Part shown: piece by piece, positions 28,686 through 37,677 of the stretch | Numbering within the stretch: position 1 is the stretch's first letter | How the letters are laid out: every line of letters begins with the position of its first letter | NCBI GenBank assembly: GCA_003428585.1 | Contig: QVQC01000015.1 | Coordinates: forward strand, 1 to 37,677 | Direction of reading: 5' to 3' | Source of the DNA: Nioella halotolerans | Lineage (GTDB): Bacteria > Pseudomonadota > Alphaproteobacteria > Rhodobacterales > Rhodobacteraceae | DNA: 37,677 nucleotides | The notes under the pieces: model-generated | Told to the model about the DNA's origin: nothing | What the model saw: only the letters and a program-made list of their open reading frames with translations | The model's database searches: none | Program-made: the position numbers and the translations under genes

Positions 28686-29742
28686 GCGCAGATGGTCCTT
28701 CTGGCGGGGGTTCCAGAACGCCGAGCCGCGCCTGCCGGAGGCCCGGCCCACCTGCGCCCATGTGATCCTGATGGATGGCACGATGTCCTCGCTCCGGCGC
28801 GGCTGCGAAACCAATATTGGCCTGACCTACCGGCTGCTGTCGGAACTCGGGCCGTCCTCGAACGTGATGCTTTATTACGAGCCGGGGATCCAGTGGCGCG
28901 GCCTCAAACGCTCGGTCGAGGTGCTCGCCGGGGTCGGGATCAACCGCCAGATCAAGCGCGCCTACCTGTTCCTTGCACGCAATTACCGCCCCGGCGACAA
29001 GATCTTCCTGATGGGCTATTCGCGCGGCGCCTACGCGGTGCGCTCGCTTGCCGGGCTGATCGACAAGCTTGGCCTTTTGCGACCCGCGCAGGTCGATCAC
29101 GCCACGCTGGAACGGCTCTACTGCCTCTACCAGGACGCGCCCGACAGCCAGCAGGCCAAGGCCTTTCGCGGCGCTCGGTGTCATGCGGCCACGTCCATCG
29201 AACTGGTGGGCATCTATGACACGGTGCGTGCGCTCGGGCTACAATGGCCGCTCCTGCAACGGCTGGCACCGCAGGCGCACGCGTTTCACAACCACAAGCT
29301 TGGCACCTCCGTCGTGCATGGTCGACACGCCCTTGCCCTCGACGAGACTCGCGATGTCTATGCGCCGGTGCTCTGGTCGGTGCCGGAGGACCGGCCGGGC
29401 GATATCGTGCAGATGTGGTTCCGGGGCAGCCACGGCGACGTGGGCGGGCAACTGGGCGATTGGCACCCGGCACGCCCGCTGTCGAATATTTCCCTGCTCT
29501 GGATGCTGGGCGAGGCGGAGCGGTGCGGCCTGACCCTGCCGTTCAACTGGCGCAGCCGCTACGTGACCGACCCCGGCGCGCCCAGCGTGGGCACGATGCG
29601 CGGATGGGGGGCGATTTTCGTGTGTCGCCGCGGTCGGGTCATCGGGCAGGACCCGTCCGAGAGGGTGCACCCGACCGCCATTGCGCATGCGCGCAGGCGC
29701 GGGTTCGCGGTTCGGGCCGATGGGCGGTTCGTCAGCGCCTGA
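28672..29742 (+). CDS. DUF2235 alpha/beta-hydrolase domain protein
   Basis: 356-residue protein of the DUF2235 family, whose alpha/beta-hydrolase fold is shared with Tle1-type phospholipase effectors. The nucleophile elbow GYSRGA places Ser117. Asp183 in GIYDTVRALG and His254 in RGSHGDVGG complete a plausible triad. There is no signal peptide, and no type VI secretion or immunity gene is nearby, so an effector role is not supported; a housekeeping lipase or esterase is as likely. The GTG start at 28672 lies inside the end of the CoxL-like gene, with AGGAAG upstream. This implies translational coupling to it. Confidence 0.88.
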   Translation: MAKPRRRWSFWRGFQNAEPRLPEARPTCAHVILMDGTMSSLRRGCETNIGLTYRLLSELGPSSNVMLYYEPGIQWRGLKRSVEVLAGVGINRQIKRAYLFLARNYRPGDKIFLMGYSRGAYAVRSLAGLIDKLGLLRPAQVDHATLERLYCLYQDAPDSQQAKAFRGARCHAATSIELVGIYDTVRALGLQWPLLQRLAPQAHAFHNHKLGTSVVHGRHALALDETRDVYAPVLWSVPEDRPGDIVQMWFRGSHGDVGGQLGDWHPARPLSNISLLWMLGEAERCGLTLPFNWRSRYVTDPGAPSVGTMRGWGAIFVCRRGRVIGQDPSERVHPTAIAHARRRGFAVRADGRFVSA

Positions 29743-29835
29743 TGCGGCCCGGCGCCGACCGCGCGTGATGGGGTGTGGACGCCCTGCCCCCGCAGCGCTA
29801 TCACCTATCCCGACCCGATAGAGGAGACGCACCAG

Positions 29836-31188
29836 ATGTCCGGCCACGGCCCCACCGTTCCCATGACTTCGCACCCTTCGGGGCCGCTTTCGGGCACCGC
29901 CGATGTGCCCGGCGACAAGTCGATCTCGCACCGGGCGCTGATCCTGGGCGCCATGGCCGTGGGCGAAACCCGGATCACCGGCCTGCTGGAAGGGCAGGAC
30001 GTGCTGGACACCGCCAAGGCGATGCAGGCTTTCGGGGCCGATATCGACCGCCTTGGCGAGGGCGCGTGGCGTGTTCATGGCGTCGGCGTCGGTGGCTTTG
30101 GCGAACCGGGTCAGGTCATCGACTGCGGTAATTCCGGCACCGGCGTGCGGCTGATCATGGGCGCGATGGCGACCTCGCCCATTGCCGTCACCTTCAGCGG
30201 GGATGCCAGCCTCAACACGCGGCCCATGGCGCGGGTCACGGACCCGCTTTCGCTGTTCGGGGCCCGGGCGGTGGGGCGCGCCGGCGGGCGGCTGCCGATG
30301 ACGCTGGTGGGGGCGGAGCACCCGGTGCCGGTGCGTTACACGGTGCCGGTGCCCTCGGCGCAGGTGAAATCCGCCGTATTGCTGGCCGGGCTCAACGCGC
30401 CGGGCCAGACCGTGGTGATCGAGGCCGAGGCGACCCGCGACCATACCGAGCGAATGCTGGCCGGCTTCGGCGCCGAGATCACGGTCGCGGACAGCGCCGA
30501 GGGCCGCGTCATCACCCTGACCGGGCAGCCGGACCTCAAGCCGCAGACCATTGCCGTGCCGCGCGATCCCTCCTCTGCCGCTTTCCCGGTTTGCGCTGCC
30601 CTGATCGTGCCGGGTTCCAACATTCTGGTGCCGGGGATCGGGCTGAACCCGACCCGCGCCGGGCTGTTCGAAACCCTGCGCGAGATGGGCGCCGACCTGA
30701 CCTATGAAAACATGCGCGAGGAGGGCGGCGAACCCGTGGCCGACCTGCGCGCGCGGTATTCGCCCGGCATGACGGGGGTGGCGGTGCCGCCGGCCCGCGC
30801 CGCCAGCATGATCGACGAATACCCGATCCTGTCGGTGGTCGCGGCCAATGCGACCGGGCGGACGATCATGCGCGGCGTGAAGGAGTTGCGCGTCAAGGAA
30901 AGCGACCGGATCGAGGCGATGGCCAGCGGGCTGCGCGCCAACGGGGTCGCGGTGGAGGACGGCCCCGACTGGTGGATTGTCACCGGCATGGGCGCGGGCG
31001 GCGTGCCGGGCGGCGGGCTGACCCACAGCCACCTCGATCACCGTATCGCGATGTCGTTCCTGTGCCTCGGCATGGCCGCGCAAGCGCCGGTACGGATCGA
31101 TGATGCCGGGCCGATCATGACCAGCTTTCCGATCTTCGAGCCGCTGATGGCAGGCATCGGCGCGGAGCTGGACCGCACCGGCACCTAG
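29836..31188 (+). CDS. aroA: 3-phosphoshikimate 1-carboxyvinyltransferase (EPSP synthase, class II)
   Basis: 450-residue enzyme joining PEP to shikimate-3-phosphate in aromatic amino acid synthesis. The N-terminal motif [17 protein letters not shown] (Lys28) and [24 protein letters not shown] match class II enzymes such as Agrobacterium CP4. The PEP-site loop is CGNSGTG with Gly101; CP4 carries Ala at the equivalent place, so the CP4 insensitivity residue is absent. [15 protein letters not shown] and DHRIAMSFL follow. GAGGAG (29821-29826) lies 9 bases before the ATG at 29836. The usual downstream partner cmk is missing; a gap of about 330 bases follows. Confidence 0.97.
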   Translation: MSGHGPTVPMTSHPSGPLSGTADVPGDKSISHRALILGAMAVGETRITGLLEGQDVLDTAKAMQAFGADIDRLGEGAWRVHGVGVGGFGEPGQVIDCGNSGTGVRLIMGAMATSPIAVTFSGDASLNTRPMARVTDPLSLFGARAVGRAGGRLPMTLVGAEHPVPVRYTVPVPSAQVKSAVLLAGLNAPGQTVVIEAEATRDHTERMLAGFGAEITVADSAEGRVITLTGQPDLKPQTIAVPRDPSSAAFPVCAALIVPGSNILVPGIGLNPTRAGLFETLREMGADLTYENMREEGGEPVADLRARYSPGMTGVAVPPARAASMIDEYPILSVVAANATGRTIMRGVKELRVKESDRIEAMASGLRANGVAVEDGPDWWIVTGMGAGGVPGGGLTHSHLDHRIAMSFLCLGMAAQAPVRIDDAGPIMTSFPIFEPLMAGIGAELDRTGT

Positions 31189-31515
31189 CGGCCCATGGCT
31201 GGCGAAAGGTGCCCGGTGGCGGCCGGGCGGCCCCGGTCGCGACGACGGGACGTGCCGATGCGGGGGCGTTGGACGGAAGCCGCGCGCATGCCGGACGGGG
31301 TGGGGCGACCCAACCGGGAGCGGTCCACCGGCCCATGAAACAGCTTGGCCCCTGTATCAGGTCGACCTTGCGCCCTGCCCCGCCATTCGGGCCGCCGGCT
31401 GTCGCGCTACGGCCCCACGGCCTCTATCCCGCGCCGGGAGTTGGGAACCGGCATTCGAAACAGGCGGCATTCCGTCATTGGCCACGCCTGTCCGGCGTCG
31501 CGCATCCGGCCCCGG
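31189..31515. other. Intergenic gap between convergent aroA and hisG
   Basis: No gene is supported here. A forward open frame covers it, but it is Pro/Ala/Arg-rich, has no family motif and runs into hisG on the other strand. A hairpin GCCCGG/CCGGGC with a 6-base loop at 31211-31228 could help end aroA transcription. No cmk remnant is seen in any frame. Confidence 0.6.
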
Positions 31516-32205
31516 TCAGTCCAACCGCTCCAGCACATCCTCCAGCGTGTCCCGCCGCCCGTCCAACCAATCCGCCGCGCGCGACTTGAACAACACCGCT
31601 TGGCTGCGGTGAACAAGCGCGCCCTGCAGGATCTTCAGGTGATTGGCGCGCAAGGTTTCGCCGGTCGATGTGATGTCGGCGATCGCCTCGGCGGTCAGGT
31701 TCTTGACGGTGCCTTCCGTTGCGCCCTGGCTGTCGACCAGTTGGTAATCGGCGACGCCCGCGTCGCGCAGGAAATCGCGCACCAGCCGGTGATACTTGGT
31801 GGCGATGCGCAAGCGGTGGCCATGGCGGCGGCGGAAATCGGCGGCCGCCGCGTCAAGATCGTCGAGCGAATTCACATCGGCCCAGAAGGCCGGCACCGCG
31901 ATGATGAGATCGGCAAAGCCGAAGCCCATCGGCTGCACCTCGCGCACCACGTCCTGCCATGCGGGAATACGTTCGCGCACGAGGTCGCTGCCGGTCACGC
32001 CGAGGTGAATGCGCCCGGCCTGCAATTCGCGCGGGATTTCCCCGGCCGAAAGCAAGACGAGGTCGACATCCGCCCCCTCGACCTTCGCGGCATATTCCCG
32101 TTCCGACCCGCTGCGGCGCATCTCGATGCCGCGCTCGGCGAACCAGTCGAAGGTCTTGTCCATCAGCCGCCCCTTGGAGGGCACGCCAAGTTTCAGCACG
32201 CTCAT
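31516..32205 (-). CDS. hisG: ATP phosphoribosyltransferase catalytic subunit (short form)
   Basis: First enzyme of histidine synthesis, joining ATP and PRPP. At 229 residues it is the short HisG type that lacks the C-terminal ACT-like regulatory domain and needs HisZ. Seen are LGVPSKGRLMDKTFDWFAERG, GVTGSDLVRE, YQLVDSQGATEGTVKNL and the PRPP-binding ADITSTGETLRANHLKIL. Its ATG overlaps the hisZ stop in an ATGA, showing translational coupling. It is the last gene of hisS-hisZ-hisG. Confidence 0.96.
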   Translation of the reverse strand: MSVLKLGVPSKGRLMDKTFDWFAERGIEMRRSGSEREYAAKVEGADVDLVLLSAGEIPRELQAGRIHLGVTGSDLVRERIPAWQDVVREVQPMGFGFADLIIAVPAFWADVNSLDDLDAAAADFRRRHGHRLRIATKYHRLVRDFLRDAGVADYQLVDSQGATEGTVKNLTAEAIADITSTGETLRANHLKILQGALVHRSQAVLFKSRAADWLDGRRDTLEDVLERLD

Positions 32206-33308
32206 GCCAGCCCCTCGCGCAAGTGCCGCACCAGTTCGGGGCGCACCACGCCGCCCACGGCCGGGATTTCCCGCCCGCGCCCCAGCACGCGCGTCAGCGC
32301 GTCGTAGCGCCCGCCGGTGGCGACCGGCGGCAGGTCGGGGCGATCCTCGGCCACGAAGCCGAAAACGAAACCGTCGTAATATTCCATCGTGGTGCGGCCA
32401 TAGCTTGCCTCGAAGGGCAGGTCGTCAACGGCGATCCCTGCCGCGTTCAGCGCCTCCATCCGGCGCGCCATGCGGTCGACAGAGGCGGCCAGCCCCGGCA
32501 GGTCCACGGCGATGTCGCTGAGATGCTGATGGGCATTGGGCAGCGTTTCGCGCAAGGACAGGATCACGTCGAGGACGTCGGCCTCGCTGCGGCCGATCGG
32601 CGGCTGCCCGGCATCTTCCTGCAAGGCGGCGATCCGGGCCAGCACATCGGCGCGGCGGCGCAGGCCGATCTCCGGCCCGGCGGCGTCGACCACCGCCTCG
32701 GCCCCGTCGGCGGCCACCCGGTCCAGCAGCGCCGTGCGCGCCGGGTCGGCCTCCGCCCGGCCGGTATAGCGGTCGAGCAGCGCGCGAAACCGCCGGGGCC
32801 GCCAGATATGGCGCATCAGCGCCGCCTTGCGCCTTTCGGTCGTGGTCAGCGTTTCCACCGCAGCCTTGAGGATGCCGATATCCCCCGTCGCCGGGCGCAG
32901 CCCGAGCGGCGAGAGCGCCTCGTTGAACAGCGCGAAGACCTCGGCATCGGCGCGCTCCGGGTCGGTGCGATCAAAGAATTCGTAGCCGACCTGCAGGTAT
33001 TCGCGCGCCCGGCCCGATCCCGCCGGTTGCGTGCGGAACACCTCGCCCAGATAGGCGTAGCGCGCCGGCTCGGCGCCGTTTTCCATGTGCATCTGCACCA
33101 CCGGCACGGTGAAATCCGGGCGCAGCATCATCTCGCCCCGGTCGGGGTCGTGGGTGACATAGGCGCGCGCGCGGATATCCTCGCCGTATAGGTCGAGCAG
33201 CGTTTCCGCCGGTTGCAGAAGGTCGGCATCGACACGCCGCGCGCCGGCGGCTTCGAAGACGGCCAGAAGGCGTTCCGCCTCGGCACGGATGGCGATCTTG
33301 TCGCTCAT
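32202..33308 (-). CDS. hisZ: ATP phosphoribosyltransferase regulatory subunit
   Basis: 368-residue HisRS-like protein without aminoacylation activity that assembles with short HisG and confers histidine feedback control. HisRS-like blocks remain: [60 protein letters not shown] and, near the end, YYDGFVFGF then TGGRYDAL. The tRNA-anticodon domain of HisRS is absent. The ATG at 33308 overlaps the hisS stop by 4 bases and its stop overlaps the hisG start, so all three are coupled. The frame is open further upstream inside hisS, without similarity. Confidence 0.95.
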   Translation of the reverse strand: MSDKIAIRAEAERLLAVFEAAGARRVDADLLQPAETLLDLYGEDIRARAYVTHDPDRGEMMLRPDFTVPVVQMHMENGAEPARYAYLGEVFRTQPAGSGRAREYLQVGYEFFDRTDPERADAEVFALFNEALSPLGLRPATGDIGILKAAVETLTTTERRKAALMRHIWRPRRFRALLDRYTGRAEADPARTALLDRVAADGAEAVVDAAGPEIGLRRRADVLARIAALQEDAGQPPIGRSEADVLDVILSLRETLPNAHQHLSDIAVDLPGLAASVDRMARRMEALNAAGIAVDDLPFEASYGRTTMEYYDGFVFGFVAEDRPDLPPVATGGRYDALTRVLGRGREIPAVGGVVRPELVRHLREGLA

Positions 33309-34963
33309 TCGTTGCGGTCCAGGATCTCGCGCACCGTCGCGACCATGTCCGCAAGCGGCACCTCGCGCTGCGCGGGCTGCGATTTCCATTCTTCGAGGCT
33401 GGCCTCCTGCGCGATTTGCGCGCCCAGCACGAGGTCCTTGATCTGCACCATGCCGCGCGCCGCCTCGTCCTCGCCCTGGATGATGGCGACGGGGCTGCCG
33501 CGCTTGTCGGCGTATTTCAGCTGGTTGCCGAAATTCTTGGGGTTGCCGAGATAGACCTCCGCCCGGATGCCGGCGTTGCGCAGGTCGGTGGCCATCTTCT
33601 GGTAGTCCGCCATGCGGGTCTTATCCATCACGGTCACGACCACCGGGCCTTGCGCGGTGCCCCGGCCCTCGCCCTTTTCGCGCAAAGCGGCGAGCAGCCG
33701 GTCCACCCCGATGGAGACGCCGGTGGCGGGCACCGATTGGCCGGTGAAGCGCTTGACCAGATCGTCATAGCGCCCGCCGCCCGCCACGCTGCCGAACTGG
33801 CGCGGGCGGCCCTTGTCGTCGGTGATCTCGAAGGTCAGTTCCGCCTCGTAGACCGGGCCGGTATAGTAGCCGAGCCCGCGCACGACGGAGGGGTCGATGA
33901 CGATGCGGTCGGGGCCGTAGCCTTGGGCGTCTAGGAGCGAGGCGATGGTTTCTAGCTCCTCGACGCCTTCGGCGCCGATGGCTGAGTTTCCGACGAGGCG
34001 ACGAAGGTGCGCTACCGTGCGACCGTTTGCGGTGTCTTGCGCCAACATCGCTTGAGTCGCGTTTCCGCCGGGATGAGTGATTTGTTGGGCGGCTTGCTGT
34101 AGGCGTTTGTATCCCGGTGAGGTAATTGGGTCAAAACTATCACCCTCCTCGGCCTCGATTTTTTCAAGACTACTTTCAATTGAAGCTACAATTGCACTCT
34201 TTGCGTCTACAAAGCCCATAATGATCTCAGTTTGATCACTATTCAGCTTCGCGCCGTCAGTAAAATCGCCACTCGCATCCTTGCGGCCGTCACCGAGCAG
34301 TTCCTTAACCCCCTCAGGCCCAAGCCGGTCAATCTTGTCAATCGCGCGAAGAACGATCGCGCGCTCATGCTCGAATTTGTCCGGTTCGCTCGGATCGAGA
34401 ATGCCTGCAACCTCCATGACTCCGTTCAGCACCTTCCGGTTGTTCACCCGCACCACGTAATCCCCGCGCGCGATCCCCACGGCCTCCAGCGTGTCGGCCA
34501 GCATGGCGCATATCTCGGCATCCGCCGCCACCGAGGCCGCCCCCACCGTATCCGCGTCGCATTGGTAGAACTGGCGGAATCGCCCCGGTCCCGGCTTCTC
34601 ATTGCGCCAGACCGGCCCCATCGTGTAGCGGCGGTAGGGGCTGGGCAGCTCGTTGCGGAACTGCGCGGCGACGCGGGCCAGGGGCGCCGTCATGTCATAG
34701 CGCAACGCCAGCCACTTGCCGTCATCCTCTTCCTGCCACGCAAAGACGCCCGCGTTCGGGCGGTCGACGTCGGGCAGGAACTTGCCCAGAGCCTCCACCG
34801 TTTCCACGGCAGAGGTTTCCAGCGGGTCGAAGCCGTAGCGGTGGTAAACCTCGGCGATCCGGTCCAGCATCTGCTTGCGTTCGGTGACGTCAGCGCCGAA
34901 ATAGTCACGGAAGCCCTTGGGCGTCTCCGCCTTGGGGCGCGGCTGTTTCTTCTGCTTGGCCAT
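33305..34963 (-). CDS. hisS: Histidyl-tRNA synthetase
   Basis: Class II synthetase, 552 residues, clearly longer than the usual 420-500. Present are the N-terminal [12 protein letters not shown], motif 2 [21 protein letters not shown], the HisA loop [17 protein letters not shown] near residue 362, motif 3 [15 protein letters not shown] and a C-terminal anticodon domain. Residues about 188-344 (bases 33930-34400), between motif 2 and the HisA loop, form an enlarged insertion domain coded by AT-rich DNA (43% GC at 34141-34200). Starts at 34963 and 34972 are both possible; 34963 gives the [17 protein letters not shown] start usual in this lineage. It heads the hisS-hisZ-hisG operon, with ATGA overlap to hisZ. 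Confidence 0.96.
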   Translation of the reverse strand: MAKQKKQPRPKAETPKGFRDYFGADVTERKQMLDRIAEVYHRYGFDPLETSAVETVEALGKFLPDVDRPNAGVFAWQEEDDGKWLALRYDMTAPLARVAAQFRNELPSPYRRYTMGPVWRNEKPGPGRFRQFYQCDADTVGAASVAADAEICAMLADTLEAVGIARGDYVVRVNNRKVLNGVMEVAGILDPSEPDKFEHERAIVLRAIDKIDRLGPEGVKELLGDGRKDASGDFTDGAKLNSDQTEIIMGFVDAKSAIVASIESSLEKIEAEEGDSFDPITSPGYKRLQQAAQQITHPGGNATQAMLAQDTANGRTVAHLRRLVGNSAIGAEGVEELETIASLLDAQGYGPDRIVIDPSVVRGLGYYTGPVYEAELTFEITDDKGRPRQFGSVAGGGRYDDLVKRFTGQSVPATGVSIGVDRLLAALREKGEGRGTAQGPVVVTVMDKTRMADYQKMATDLRNAGIRAEVYLGNPKNFGNQLKYADKRGSPVAIIQGEDEAARGMVQIKDLVLGAQIAQEASLEEWKSQPAQREVPLADMVATVREILDRNE

Positions 34964-35069
34964 GGTTGCCATCCGTTGGGATCGGGGTCGCGTGGCGTCT
35001 AGCCCAAGGCGGGCCGGGGGGCAAGGCGGCGGGGCGGAATCGAGCGCGAACGCGGCAATGGGGGACCAC

Positions 35070-35273
35070 ATGAGCAACGTCACGGATCTACAGGAAATGC
35101 TGGCCCACCTCGCGCGGCAAGTGGAGGATCTTTCGGATGTCATCGCCCGGCAGGACAGCGAGATCGACCGCCTCGGCCAACAGGTCGAGATGCTGATGCG
35201 CCGCGAGGCGGAGCGCAGCGCCGACCAGGGGGGCGCGGTCGCGCTCGGCGACCAGAAACCACCGCACTGGTAG
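35070..35273 (+). CDS. slyX: SlyX family protein
   Basis: 67-residue coiled-coil protein of the SlyX family, whose function is unknown. A long heptad-type helix covers most of it ([22 protein letters not shown] then [15 protein letters not shown]). It ends in PPHW, the conserved PPHY/W tail of the family. GGGGGA lies just upstream of the ATG at 35070. It diverges from hisS and its stop is 8 bases from that of the converging truA. Confidence 0.92.
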   Translation: MSNVTDLQEMLAHLARQVEDLSDVIARQDSEIDRLGQQVEMLMRREAERSADQGGAVALGDQKPPHW

Positions 35274-35281
35274 GCCCGCCT

Positions 35282-36061
35282 TCAGCCCGATCCGTCCGCG
35301 AAAACCGGATCGGGGTAGCGCACGTGGTGAAGGTATAGCCCCCCCGGCGGGCAGACCGGCCCGCAAGCGGCGCGCTCGCGGGCCTCCAGCGCCATCCTGA
35401 CATCCTCCGGTGCCCAAGCCCCGGCGCCGACCCGTTCCAGCGTGCCGACGATCGACCGCACCTGGTTGTGCAGGAAGGACCGCGCCCGCAGGAAGAACCG
35501 GACTTCCTGCCCGTGATCCCGGGGGCATTCGGTGATTGTGACCTCGTCGAGCGTTTTTACCGGGCTTTTCGCCTGGCAGATCGAGGCGCGGAAGGTGGTG
35601 AAATCGTGCCGCCCGACCAGATGCGCCGCCCCCGCGCGCATCGCGTCCACGTCGAGCGGGGCCTTCACCTGCCATGCCAGCCCCGCCTCGTGCGTCAGCG
35701 GCGCGCGGCGCGAGATCAGGCGAAACACATAGTGCCGCTCGATGGCCGAGAACCGCGCGTGCCAGTCCCCCGTCACCCGCGCCGCCTTGATGATCGCGAC
35801 AGGCCGCGGCCGCAGGTGGTAATTCAGCGCCTCGGTCAGGCGGAACGGGTCCCAGTCGCGAGAAAGGTCGCATTGCGCCACCTGCCCGGTGGCATGAACG
35901 CCGGCATCGGTGCGGCCGGCGGCGGCAATCGCGGGCGCGTCCGCCTCAAGCCGCGCAAGCGCCGCCTCCACCGCGCCCTGAACGGAGGGCTGGCTGGTTT
36001 GTCGCTGCCAGCCCGCGAAGGGACGGCCGTCATATTCCACGAGAAGCGCGTAACGGGGCAT
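35282..36061 (-). CDS. truA: tRNA pseudouridine(38-40) synthase
   Basis: 259-residue enzyme that makes pseudouridine at positions 38-40 of the tRNA anticodon arm. Landmarks are [29 protein letters not shown], the catalytic Asp in [22 protein letters not shown], the FTTF strand HDFTTFRA, and [24 protein letters not shown]. The ATG at 36061 gives the standard MPRYAL start; the upstream open frame lacks similarity. It diverges from ycjX with about 100 bases between. Confidence 0.97.
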   Translation of the reverse strand: MPRYALLVEYDGRPFAGWQRQTSQPSVQGAVEAALARLEADAPAIAAAGRTDAGVHATGQVAQCDLSRDWDPFRLTEALNYHLRPRPVAIIKAARVTGDWHARFSAIERHYVFRLISRRAPLTHEAGLAWQVKAPLDVDAMRAGAAHLVGRHDFTTFRASICQAKSPVKTLDEVTITECPRDHGQEVRFFLRARSFLHNQVRSIVGTLERVGAGAWAPEDVRMALEARERAACGPVCPPGGLYLHHVRYPDPVFADGSG

Positions 36062-36167
36062 GGCGCTGGCGCTACCGCAATCGGCGGCAAAGGGCAATCG
36101 GGCCTGTAAACCGCCGCGCCGAATGCCTATTGTCGGTCGGGTCACGGGTCACGAAGGACAGCTTGCC

Positions 36168-37580
36168 TTGGTCATCGGCGCATTATCAGACAGGCTCGGC
36201 CGCGGTGTCGAAAGCATGGGCGCGGCGGTGTCGGAAACCTTTTTCGAACCGGTCATCCGGCTCGGCGTCACGGGACTCAGCCGCGCGGGCAAGACGGTGT
36301 TCATCACCTCGCTGGTGGCCAACCTGCTGGATCGGGGGCGGATGCCGGGGCTTCAGGCGGCAAGTGCGGGCCGGATCGAGGCGGCATTCCTGCAACCCCA
36401 GCCCGACGACACCGTGCCGCGATTCGACTACGAGACACACCTTGCCGCGATGACCGGGCGCGATCCGCACTGGCCCGACTCCACCCGCGCGGTGTCGGAA
36501 TTGCGCCTGTCGCTCCGGGTGCGGCCCAAGGGGCTGCTTGCCGGCCTGTCGGGGCCGCGCACGGTACATATCGACATCGTGGATTATCCCGGCGAATGGC
36601 TGCTGGACCTTGCGTTGATGGACCAGAGCTACGCGGCATGGAGCGCCGACACGCTGTCGCGCGCCGAGACCCGTCCGCAGGCGCGAGATTTCCGGGCACG
36701 CGCCACCCGAACCGATGCCTCCGCGCGGCTGGACGAGTCTACCGCGCAGGCGCTGTCCCGCAGCTTCGCCGACTATCTCACCACCGCGCGCGAGCAGGGG
36801 TTTTCCGATTGCACGCCGGGCCGATTCCTTCTGCCCGGCGAGATGGAGGGCAGCCCGGTCCTGACCTTCGCGCCCCTGCCGCCGGGCGATGCGCCGCGCG
36901 GCAGCCTGCGCCGGGAAATGGCCCGCCGGTATGAGGCCTACAAGGCCCGCGTCGTCAAACCCTTCTTCCGCGACCACTTCGCCCGGATCGATCGGCAGGT
37001 GGTGCTGGTCGATGCGCTCGGCGCGATCCATTCCGGCCCGATGGCGGTGGAGGACATGCGCCGCGCGATGGCCGGTATCCTCGGCGTCTTTCGTCCGGGG
37101 CGGAACTCCTTTCTCTCGGCAATCATCGGCAAACGGGTGGAAAAGATCCTCTTCGCCGCGACCAAGGCCGACCACCTGCACCACACCCAGCATCCCCGGC
37201 TGACCGCGATCATGGAGGCGCTGCTGCGCGATGCCCGCGACCGGGCCGATTTCGCCGGCGCCGAAACGCGGGCCATGGCCATCGCCGCCCTGCGCGCCAC
37301 CGTGGAGGAAAGCCGCCCCCATAATGGCGCGTCGCTCGATCTTGTGCGCGGGAAACTGCTGGACAGTGGCAAACAGGCCGCCTTCCACCCCGGCGAATTG
37401 CCCGAAACGCCGGGCCAGCTGCTGGACCCGGCGCGACGGGGGGAAACCCGCTGGCTCGACGGCGATTACGAGGTGATGCGCTTCGCGCCGGCCGAGGTAA
37501 CGCTGAAACCCGGGGAAGGCCCGCCGCATATCCGCCTCGACCGGGCCGCCGAATTCCTGCTGGGGGACAAGCTGTCATGA
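36168..37580 (+). CDS. ycjX: YcjX family P-loop protein (DUF463)
   Basis: 470-residue predicted GTPase-like ATP/GTP-binding protein of unknown role, often stress-linked. The Walker A motif GLSRAGKT is at 36-43 in VIRLGVTGLSRAGKTVFITSLVANLLDRGRMP. Further family blocks are VHIDIVDYPGEWLLDL (Walker B-like Asp), FLLPGEMEGSPVL, VVLVDALGAIHSG and ILFAATKADHLH (guanine-type TKAD motif). The start is probably the TTG at 36168: AAGGA lies 9 bases upstream and it gives the family start MVIGALSDRLGRGVES. An in-frame ATG at 36060 would overlap the truA start. Its stop overlaps the next start in an ATGA. Confidence 0.93.
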   Translation: MVIGALSDRLGRGVESMGAAVSETFFEPVIRLGVTGLSRAGKTVFITSLVANLLDRGRMPGLQAASAGRIEAAFLQPQPDDTVPRFDYETHLAAMTGRDPHWPDSTRAVSELRLSLRVRPKGLLAGLSGPRTVHIDIVDYPGEWLLDLALMDQSYAAWSADTLSRAETRPQARDFRARATRTDASARLDESTAQALSRSFADYLTTAREQGFSDCTPGRFLLPGEMEGSPVLTFAPLPPGDAPRGSLRREMARRYEAYKARVVKPFFRDHFARIDRQVVLVDALGAIHSGPMAVEDMRRAMAGILGVFRPGRNSFLSAIIGKRVEKILFAATKADHLHHTQHPRLTAIMEALLRDARDRADFAGAETRAMAIAALRATVEESRPHNGASLDLVRGKLLDSGKQAAFHPGELPETPGQLLDPARRGETRWLDGDYEVMRFAPAEVTLKPGEGPPHIRLDRAAEFLLGDKLS

Positions 37581-37677
37581 CCGAACGCAAGGGCCCCGTC
37601 CTGATTGAACTCGACGAGGCGCCGGGCCCGTCGCCCGCCGCCGCGCCGCCGGTGCCCGACCCGGATGGCCCCGCGCC
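37577..37677 (+). CDS. ycjF: YcjF family protein (DUF697), truncated by the window edge
   Basis: Only the first 33 residues are visible: KGPVLIELDEAPGPSPAAA then a Pro/Asp-rich low-complexity stretch. That N-terminus, the ATGA overlap with ycjX, and the standard ycjX-ycjF pairing identify it as the DUF697 inner-membrane partner. The membrane domain itself lies beyond the window. The call rests mainly on context. Confidence 0.75.
   Translation, partial: MTERKGPVLIELDEAPGPSPAAAPPVPDPDGPA

Noticed and set aside
27171..28814. Reverse open frame of 547 codons opposite the CoxL-like gene
   Set aside because: It has no recognisable domain and overlaps two convincing forward genes.
28672..29742. 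Type VI secretion lipase effector
   Set aside because: The fold family overlaps with Tle1, but no secretion, adaptor or immunity gene is present in the flanking sequence.
29239..31083. Reverse open frame of 614 codons opposite aroA and DUF2235
   Set aside because: It spans two real forward genes and their gap and has no domain content.
31209..31589. Forward open frame filling the aroA-hisG gap
   Set aside because: Pro/Ala/Arg-rich, it runs into hisG on the other strand, and there is no ribosome-binding site or cmk similarity.

Overview
The window is a high-GC chromosomal segment of an alphaproteobacterium, almost certainly from the Rhodobacteraceae/Roseobacter lineage. This rests on protein style (a short HisG with a HisZ partner, rpsA-ihfB-lapA-trpF order, class II CP4-like AroA, YcjX/YcjF) and on codon use. 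No tRNA, rRNA, insertion sequence, prophage gene or CRISPR array was seen. About 30 genes are packed tightly on both strands, many overlapping by ATGA or converging within a few bases.

Layout. At 1-620 the left edge is AT-rich (lines near 40% GC counted by eye) and holds one orphan gene, probably the end of an accessory island. From 638 to 7708 lie ileS (minus), a group III truncated haemoglobin, rpsA with a structured leader, ihfB with a candidate IHF site upstream, a LapA-domain membrane protein and trpF. From 7710 to 12924 a gamma-glutamylcyclotransferase diverges from a complete glycine cleavage operon gcvT-gcvH-gcvP, which is preceded by a tandem glycine riboswitch. From 12959 to 17799 are small genes: a secreted DUF4329/JAMM-like protein, an acyl-CoA thioesterase, thioredoxin 2, a membrane protein, a cold-shock protein, a lipoprotein, the glutathione-dependent oxidoreductase yghU and the folate-binding ygfZ. 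From 17867 to 23212 are a glycosyltransferase, two PLP aminotransferases converging on an unusual palindromic repeat, and a TPR-sulfotransferase fusion. From 23245 to 31188 are valS, an orphan form II CoxL-like molybdenum hydroxylase overlapping a DUF2235 hydrolase, and aroA. From 31516 to 37677 are the hisS-hisZ-hisG operon, slyX, truA and the ycjX-ycjF pair, which runs off the right edge.

How the genes relate. Most are housekeeping: three aminoacyl-tRNA synthetases (Ile, Val, His), ribosomal protein S1, TruA, and steps of the tryptophan, histidine and aromatic pathways. One-carbon metabolism recurs: the glycine-regulated cleavage system, the tetrahydrofolate-binding YgfZ and an alanine/serine-glyoxylate type aminotransferase. 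Thiol redox also recurs (thioredoxin 2, YghU, gamma-glutamylcyclotransferase).

The most unusual signals are non-coding or compositional. They are a 32-bp perfect palindrome with a diverged half-copy beside it, AT-rich mosaic blocks inside valS and inside hisS, a terminator-like hairpin in the rpsA leader together with the loss of the usual aroA-cmk-rpsA linkage, and a stem in the ileS leader. I found no clear new multi-gene defence or biosynthetic system. The best candidates for undescribed biology are the AT-rich orphan gene at the left edge, the secreted JAMM-like protein and the CoxL/DUF2235 overlapping pair.
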